In this document: piece by piece, positions 30,356 to 35,053 of the stretch
Numbering within the stretch: the first letter of the stretch is position 1
Layout: each line of letters opens with the position of its first letter
DNA from: Paracoccaceae bacterium
GTDB lineage: Bacteria > Pseudomonadota > Alphaproteobacteria > Rhodobacterales > Rhodobacteraceae
Assembly (NCBI GenBank): GCA_013042605.1
Contig: JABDPT010000080.1
Span: forward strand, 1 to 35,053
Reading direction: 5' to 3'
Length of the DNA stretch: 35,053 nt
The notes under the pieces: model-generated
What the model was told of the DNA's origin: nothing
The model's input: the letters and a program-made list of their open reading frames with translations, nothing else
The model's database searches: none
Program-made: the position numbers and the translations under genes

Positions 30356-30742
30356 TCAGTTGCGCGCGGGCAGCAGCATCGGCCCCAGCGGTCGCCCGGC
30401 AAGGATATGGACATGCAGGTGCGGCACTTCCTGCACCGCGTCATCGCCCGCGTTCGAAAGCGTGCGATACCCTGCGCCGCCTTCGCCGGGCTGGACGCCC
30501 ATCATCTTGCAGACCGCGCCGATGGTGCGGGTGTAATCGACGATTTCCTCGACGCTCGCTTCAAGCGCGAAGTGGTCGAAGGTCACGTAGGGCCCTTTCG
30601 GGATCACCAGCACATGCGCGGGCGCTTGCGGGTTGATATCGCGGAAGGCCAGCGAATGTTCGGTTTCCAGCACCGTGTCTTTCGGTATCTCGCCACGCAG
30701 GATCTTGGCGAAGATGTTCTGATCGTCATAGGCGTAGGGCAT
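30356..30742 (-). CDS. HIT family hydrolase
   Basis: 128 residues from the ATG at 30742. The histidine triad HLHVHIL lies near residue 109 and the N-terminal NIFAKILRGEIPKDTVLETEHSLAFRDINPQAPAHVLVIPK is typical of the Hint/PKCI branch. Such enzymes hydrolyse phosphoramidates of AMP, for example AMP-lysine or adenosine-5'-phosphoramidate. A TTG at 30754 would add four residues and overlaps the TGA of the glycosyltransferase; AAGGA is closer to that TTG, so the start is not certain. It lies 8 nt after the glycosyltransferase stop and probably shares its transcript. Confidence 0.93.
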   Translation of the reverse strand: MPYAYDDQNIFAKILRGEIPKDTVLETEHSLAFRDINPQAPAHVLVIPKGPYVTFDHFALEASVEEIVDYTRTIGAVCKMMGVQPGEGGAGYRTLSNAGDDAVQEVPHLHVHILAGRPLGPMLLPARN

Positions 30743-30750
30743 GGGGCAAC

Positions 30751-32328
30751 TCAATCCTTGAACAAAAGGTCGGTGCGCGCGATCTCAAGCGCGCGGTCTT
30801 CGGGCAGGGTGAAAAACTCGGCCAGCGCGGGTGCGTTTTCCTCGGGCGGTGCGGCCTGACGCATGCGGAAATGGTTCGGGAACTGTTCGTCGCGCAGGCG
30901 GTCGCTTTCAAATATCACGTCGTTGCGGATCGTGGGCAAAAGCCGTTCGATCGTGTCCTGCGACGTGCGTTCCCCGGCAAGACCGACGCGGCGCGCATGG
31001 CCGACAAGGTATTGGTCGGTAAAGTCGCATTCGATTTCGAGCAGGCGGGTCTGGCTGCGGTCGGCATAGAAATCGCGCAGAAGGTCGATATTGGCGGGGT
31101 CCATGCAGATCACCAGCCGGTCGCTTTCGTAATAGTCGAACAGCATCCGGGTCAGCGCGCGGCGGTGGCGGGTGCGTTTTTCAAGCGTCGCCTCGATGCC
31201 GCCGAGATCGGGCAGGACGGTCGATTCTTCGTCGAAGAGATATTCGGCGGTGGGCACGTTGGAATGAAAGCTGAGCTGGTCGAGCAGACGCTTGGCCACG
31301 TGCCATTTCTTGCAGGCCACGATCATCAACTCGCGGGCGCGGCCAAGGCTGGCCTCTTTTTCCCAGAAGCGGGGGGCGAACCGCTGGCCGATGCGGCCGC
31401 GTTCGGTGACGAATGTGTAGAGCTTGGCGCCTTCGCCCGAGATCGGGATTTCGGTGCCGGTGCTGACGTAAAGCTCGCCCAGCCGTTTCTTGAGCGCGTC
31501 GGCCTGGGGCGAGATTTTGCGGGCAAAGAGGAAATCCTGCCCCACGAGCATATCGTAATGGTCGTTATAGAACTGGACCGGGATGCCGTAATCGGAAAAG
31601 AGCAGGAAGGTCAGGGTGCGCGAGCGGATCTGTTCGGCGGGGACGAGGTGGCGCACGAGCGTTTGAAAGAACGTCTCATCCGGGATCCAGGTCGTGCGGA
31701 AAAAGCGCAGCACATCGCGGCGTTTGTCGATGAAGTCGAGAAGCCACTCGATGGTGCGTCGGCGCAGGCACCACCATTGGCTGCCGATCATCATCTGGAT
31801 ATCCGATGGCACCTCGCGCGCCAGACCCAGCCGCTGTTGCAGACGCATCGAGGCATAAAAGAGCCGCTTCTGATTGCGCTCGTTGAAGAGGTGGCGATAG
31901 ATCAGCCGCTCTTCCTTGATGCCGGTCTTGATCCAGTCGGATTTGAAGAAGTCGAAACTTTCAATGAAATCAGAATCTTCGCGGTCAAGGTAGTCATGCA
32001 CGTATTCGGCGGGTTTGATCGCCATGCAATCGCCCGACAGCATGTAGAAATGCGTGGCCTCAGGAAAGGCATCGACGGCGGCGCGCACGGCGTTGAGCGT
32101 GGCCTGCACAAGGCTCCATTCGCCCCAGCCGCAGCGCACGCGCTGGCGCGCGAAGGTGACGCGCGGATTGTCGCGCAGGGCCGAGGTGATACGCTCGTAA
32201 TCGCCGCGCGCGGCAGAGGCATCGAAATGGATGGCCATGCGATCGCCCGCACGCGTCAACCGCCGGGCCTGCTGAATGATGGCGGCCGGGTCCTTGTGAC
32301 AAAGAAGAATAAAGGCGATCTGAGCCAT
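30751..32328 (-). CDS. Branching glycosyltransferase (GT14, core-2/I type)
   Basis: 525 residues. The first about 280 are a GT14/Branch domain: IAFILLCHKDPAAIIQQARRL, IHFDASAARGDY, RVRCGWGEWSLVQATLNAV, HFYMLSGDCMAIKP and TTWIPDETFFQTLVRH. The last about 240 are a separate domain; I recall Rhodobacteraceae proteins of this layout carrying a domain of unknown function (DUF5927 or DUF5928), with phrases such as MLFDYYESDRLVICMDPAN and DFYADRSQTRLLEIECDFTDQYLVG. GT14 enzymes in animals add branching GlcNAc or xylose to glycoproteins and proteoglycans. The bacterial acceptor is unknown, probably a surface or exported polysaccharide. There is no signal peptide or membrane helix. It is divergent from a sulfotransferase gene. 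Confidence 0.87.
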   Translation of the reverse strand: MAQIAFILLCHKDPAAIIQQARRLTRAGDRMAIHFDASAARGDYERITSALRDNPRVTFARQRVRCGWGEWSLVQATLNAVRAAVDAFPEATHFYMLSGDCMAIKPAEYVHDYLDREDSDFIESFDFFKSDWIKTGIKEERLIYRHLFNERNQKRLFYASMRLQQRLGLAREVPSDIQMMIGSQWWCLRRRTIEWLLDFIDKRRDVLRFFRTTWIPDETFFQTLVRHLVPAEQIRSRTLTFLLFSDYGIPVQFYNDHYDMLVGQDFLFARKISPQADALKKRLGELYVSTGTEIPISGEGAKLYTFVTERGRIGQRFAPRFWEKEASLGRARELMIVACKKWHVAKRLLDQLSFHSNVPTAEYLFDEESTVLPDLGGIEATLEKRTRHRRALTRMLFDYYESDRLVICMDPANIDLLRDFYADRSQTRLLEIECDFTDQYLVGHARRVGLAGERTSQDTIERLLPTIRNDVIFESDRLRDEQFPNHFRMRQAAPPEENAPALAEFFTLPEDRALEIARTDLLFKD

Positions 32329-32489
32329 GCGGCGTGCGAACGGGCCCCTGATGTGTGTTTTCTGCTGCTCTGGCCTTTGTTATCTTTAACACGCATTGAA
32401 TTAACAACCGTTTCTTGATTTTTTACGGTCAAACCGCGACGCGGCGCCCTGTGGCAGCCGGTAAAACAATCAGCGGGATAGAGGCGCGC

Positions 32490-33293
32490 ATGGGGTTTCC
32501 CGGAACCTGGATGACGGAGAGCGAAAGCGTGGTGTACCGTGTGGTGCCCAAATGCGCCTGTTCGACCATCGGTCAGATCATGTTTTATTCCGATCACGGG
32601 CGATTTTTCGACGGCGATATCCACGATGCGACCGAGGGGCTTCACAAATGGGCCAATGGCGAAAGCCAGCCGCTGATCCAGAGCAATGTGACAACGCATA
32701 AATCCTATGCGTTCAGCTGTGTCCGTAACCCCTATACGCGGATCCTGAGTTCGTTCTTCGACAAGATCTGCGGCATCCAGCGCAACGGCAAACGCTATCG
32801 CGGGAACCTCGTGCCGCTTCTGATCCAGAAATACGGGATCGAGGTGGAGGGGGATTTCGACCAGATCGCGAGTTTCCGGCGCTTCCTGCTTTTTGCGCGC
32901 GACACGGTGCGCTGGCGCAAGCCGATGGACCCGGACATTCACTGGTCGGCGATGTCGGGCCACCTTTCGACCTTCATCGTGAATGGCGGGCGCTATGACG
33001 CGATCTTTTTCACCGAGACGTTCAATGACGGGATGCAGGGTGTCCTCGATGCGATCGAAACGCCGGTGAAGGTGAGCCTGCCGGACGTGCCGCGGTTCAA
33101 CGAAAGCCAGGGGCACGGCCCCAAGCGCGCACATCCCGTTGAGGATTACTTCGACGATCTGTCGATGCATCTCGTCTATGAGATGTACAAGCGCGACTTT
33201 GACCTCTTCCACTACGATTTCGAGAACCCGGCCAACAAGATGCCGCTGGGCGAGATCGATCTTGAAGAGGTTCACGCCAAGCTGGGCGACTGA
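32490..33293 (+). CDS. Sulfotransferase family 2 protein
   Basis: 267 residues from the ATG at 32490, with GAGG 6 nt upstream. The PAPS-binding 5'-phosphosulfate loop is VPKCACSTIGQ (19-29), and the 3'-phosphate motif is CVRNPYTRILSSFF (77-90), the R-x-P-x-x-R-x-x-S-x-F pattern of the HNK-1/chondroitin sulfotransferase family. HWSAM and FFTETFNDGMQGVLDAI fit the rest of the fold. It should transfer sulfate from PAPS to a sugar hydroxyl. Its divergence from a branching glycosyltransferase suggests both act on the same surface glycan. Repeat copy D follows the stop. Confidence 0.9.
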   Translation: MGFPGTWMTESESVVYRVVPKCACSTIGQIMFYSDHGRFFDGDIHDATEGLHKWANGESQPLIQSNVTTHKSYAFSCVRNPYTRILSSFFDKICGIQRNGKRYRGNLVPLLIQKYGIEVEGDFDQIASFRRFLLFARDTVRWRKPMDPDIHWSAMSGHLSTFIVNGGRYDAIFFTETFNDGMQGVLDAIETPVKVSLPDVPRFNESQGHGPKRAHPVEDYFDDLSMHLVYEMYKRDFDLFHYDFENPANKMPLGEIDLEEVHAKLGD

Positions 33294-33321
33294 CGGGCCC
33301 AGCCTAGATGGAGGCGCATCT

Positions 33322-33367
33322 GGGGGCGCTGCCCCCTGTCCCCCCAGAATATTTCCGGCCAGAAGAC
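33322..33367 (-). repeat. Intergenic repeat, copy D
   Basis: On the minus strand the core at 33367-33346 matches copies B and C at 21 of 22 positions, then comes GGGGGC-AGC-GCCCCC (33336-33322). A further GATG-GAGGCG-CATC hairpin lies at 33306-33319. It lies between the 3' ends of the sulfotransferase gene and the small gene at 33381. Confidence 0.78.
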
Positions 33368-33380
33368 CGGGGGCGGGCGG

Positions 33381-33608
33381 TCAGTCCGAGCCGGTGTCGA
33401 GCCCGCTACGGATCTCGGCGAGAAGGGCGCGGGCGCGCAGTTCGGCGCGGCGGATGCGCACGGCGGTCAGGAAGCGCTCTTCCATCGTGGGCGATGAGGT
33501 GGCCAGCGCGTCGGCAACGCGTCTGATGAGGCCTTCATCGCCGGTTTTCTCCTCGAGTTCGAGGGCTTCACGCGCGAATTCATCGACCAGTTCTTCCATC
33601 ACCGACAT
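33381..33608 (-). CDS. Small helical protein of unknown function (75 residues)
   Basis: MSVMEELVDEFAREALELEE followed by KTGDEGLIRRVADALATSSP and TMEERFLTAVRIRRAELRAR; highly charged, all-helical, no membrane segment. AAGGAG lies 11 nt before the ATG at 33608. It has no cysteines and no known motif. Divergent from gnd across 132 bp. The frame continues far upstream as antisense of gnd, which has no support. Family not recognised. Confidence 0.68.
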   Translation of the reverse strand: MSVMEELVDEFAREALELEEKTGDEGLIRRVADALATSSPTMEERFLTAVRIRRAELRARALLAEIRSGLDTGSD

Positions 33609-33740
33609 GGGGCGCCGTCTCCTTTTTGATGTTCTGGCTATACCAACGGGTTTCGGGCGGCGGCTGCAAGGTGTTTCGCGGGCTTGCGCGCGGGCGCGGG
33701 GGGCATAGGTTAAGACGAGATGCGGCAGGAGGAGCAGGGC

Positions 33741-35053
33741 ATGGCGCGGATCGGATTGACGGGGCTGGGCACGATGGGGGCGGCGCTGTCGCTGAATATC
33801 GCCGAGAAGGGCTTTGAGATTGCGGTGCATAACCGCAGCGAGGGCCGCACGCAGGCGCTGATGGAGCGGGCGGGCGATCTGGCGGCGCGGATGACACCGA
33901 CGGCGAACCTTGCCGAGCTTGTCGCCGCGATCGAGCCGCCGCGCGCGGTGATCGTGATGGTCCCGGCGGGCGCGCCGGTGGATGCGGTGATCGAGAAGCT
34001 TCTGGAGCATCTGGAAACCGGCGACATGATCGTCGATGCCGGGAACGCCGATTTTCATGACACGCGGCGGCGCGAGGCGGCCCTGGCCGAGCGCGAGATC
34101 GGGTTTGTCGGCATGGGCGTGTCGGGCGGCGAAGAGGGCGCGCGGCACGGCCCGTCGATCATGGTGGGCGGACCGGAGGCGAGTTACGCCCGGCTTGAAG
34201 AGATCGTGGAAGCGATCGCCGCGAAATATCAGGGCGCGCCCTGTGCGGCGCATCTGGGCCCCGATGGCGCGGGGCATTTCGTCAAGACCGTGCACAACGG
34301 GATCGAATATGCCGATATGCAGCTGATCGCCGAGGTCTATGGCATGCTGCGCTATGGGCAGGGCCGCAAACCTGCGCAGATGGCCGAGCTTTTCGAAGTG
34401 TGGAACGGCGGGCCGCTGCATTCCTATCTGGTGGAGATCACCGCGGAGGTGCTGGCGGCCACCGATCCCGAGACCGGCGCGCCGATGGTGGATGTGATCC
34501 TGGACCGGGCCGGGCAGAAGGGCACCGGGCGCTGGACGCTGATCGAGGCGCTGGGGCTTGGACAGTCGGCCACCACGATCGAGGCGGCGGTGGCGGCGCG
34601 GTCGTGGTCATCGGCCAAGGAGGCGCGCGAGGCGGGGGCGCAGATCCTGGCGGCGCCCAAAGAAAAGTGCCGCCCGGTTCTTGATACCGATCTTGAAGAG
34701 GCGTTGCTGGCGGCGCGGATCATCGCCTATGGGCAGGGGATGTCGCTTTTGGCGGCGGCGTCGGAGGAATATGGCTGGGACCTTGATCTGGCGCAGGTGG
34801 CCGAGATCTGGCGGGCGGGCTGTATCATCAGATCGTCGCTTCTTGACGAGATCGCGTCGGCGGTGCGGGCAGGCCTGCCGCATCAGATGCTGATCTTCGC
34901 GCCCGGGCCGGCAGAACGGCTGGCGCAATGCGTGCCGGCGTTGCGGCGCGTGGTCGCCACGGGGGTCGCCGGGGGGCTGCCGATGCCGGCGATGGCGGCG
35001 GCTTTGGGCATGTATGACACGATGCGCACGGCGCGCGGCACGACCGACCTTAT
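33741..35053 (+). CDS. gnd: 6-phosphogluconate dehydrogenase, 3' end outside the window
   Basis: The frame is open from the ATG at 33741 to the last base (437 whole codons); the normal length is about 470, so about 30 residues are missing. NADP is bound at GLTGLGTMGAALSLNIAEKGF (residues 5-25). The substrate site is at DAGNADFHDTRRREA, GMGVSGGEEGARHGPSIM and HFVKTVHNGIEYADMQLIAEVYG, which includes the catalytic Lys and the family signature. The enzyme oxidises and decarboxylates 6-phosphogluconate to ribulose-5-phosphate in the pentose phosphate pathway. AGGAGGAG precedes the ATG by about 6 nt. Confidence 0.96.
   Translation, partial: MARIGLTGLGTMGAALSLNIAEKGFEIAVHNRSEGRTQALMERAGDLAARMTPTANLAELVAAIEPPRAVIVMVPAGAPVDAVIEKLLEHLETGDMIVDAGNADFHDTRRREAALAEREIGFVGMGVSGGEEGARHGPSIMVGGPEASYARLEEIVEAIAAKYQGAPCAAHLGPDGAGHFVKTVHNGIEYADMQLIAEVYGMLRYGQGRKPAQMAELFEVWNGGPLHSYLVEITAEVLAATDPETGAPMVDVILDRAGQKGTGRWTLIEALGLGQSATTIEAAVAARSWSSAKEAREAGAQILAAPKEKCRPVLDTDLEEALLAARIIAYGQGMSLLAAASEEYGWDLDLAQVAEIWRAGCIIRSSLLDEIASAVRAGLPHQMLIFAPGPAERLAQCVPALRRVVATGVAGGLPMPAMAAALGMYDTMRTARGTTDL

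Noticed and set aside
32329-32489. Promoters in the AT-rich divergent gap between the glycosyltransferase and sulfotransferase genes
   Set aside because: The gap is AT-rich and must hold promoters, but no pair of hexamers with good spacing stands out by eye.
33381-34421. A 346-codon minus-strand frame including the 75-residue gene
   Set aside because: The upstream 270 codons are antisense to gnd. Only the part from 33608, with its own AAGGAG site, is supported.

Overview
The window is a high-GC, gene-dense stretch of chromosome that reads as an alphaproteobacterium of the Rhodobacteraceae (Roseobacter/Rhodobacter group). The signs are a MipZ division-site ATPase in place of MinCDE, an Fo-only ATP synthase operon with both b' and b subunits, the ffh to rpmE ribosome/SRP cluster with GNAT genes inside it, a Hint-domain secreted protein, and a branching glycosyltransferase beside a sulfotransferase. 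I see no rRNA, tRNA, CRISPR array, insertion sequence or prophage. It looks like ordinary core chromosome with some lineage-specific genes.

Layout. 1-7.4 kb: the end of opgC (glucan modification), a DUF1178 protein, a Nudix hydrolase, an overlapping trio (exported glutathione peroxidase-like protein, histone-deacetylase-fold amidohydrolase, RNA 2',3'-cyclic phosphodiesterase ThpR), a PLP threonine/serine dehydratase next to kdsA, a two-helix membrane protein, and mipZ. 7.5-8.7 kb: a secreted beta-propeller-like protein. 8.9-16.6 kb, all on the minus strand: ffh, a small unknown gene, four tandem GNAT acetyltransferases, chorismate mutase, rpsP, a 55-residue membrane protein, rimM, an unknown gene, trmD, rplS and rpmE, ending in a strong hairpin. 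Many junctions in this cluster overlap by 4 nt.

16.9-22.6 kb: a HemG-like flavodoxin, a membrane protein, a haloalkane dehalogenase, a 61-residue protein with an AT-rich structured leader, a DoxX protein, an azoreductase divergent from a LysR regulator, an EamA exporter, and an ArsR repressor. 22.8-25.4 kb: the atpI-atpB-atpE-atpF'-atpF operon with a good promoter, a hairpin after atpE and a clear terminator. 25.7-30.7 kb: a PfkB-family (adenosine-type) kinase coupled to nth, a Hint-domain protein, an AraC-alkyltransferase fusion, an OmpA-like lipoprotein, and a HIT hydrolase. 30.7-35 kb: a GT14-type branching glycosyltransferase divergent from a family-2 sulfotransferase, a small helical protein, and the start of gnd.

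The most unusual structure not explained by genes is a dispersed intergenic repeat with four copies (22.25, 25.5, 25.65 and 33.35 kb). Each has a near-identical 22-nt core followed by GC hairpins, and all lie at gene 3' ends. Two copies form an inverted pair. One supplies the stop codons of two convergent genes. Other points of interest are a 33-bp block of three 11-bp repeats before the chorismate mutase-rpsP genes, a 16-bp perfect inverted repeat at 8.8 kb, a dyad over the probable mipZ promoter, the four-fold GNAT array, and the glycosyltransferase-sulfotransferase pair.
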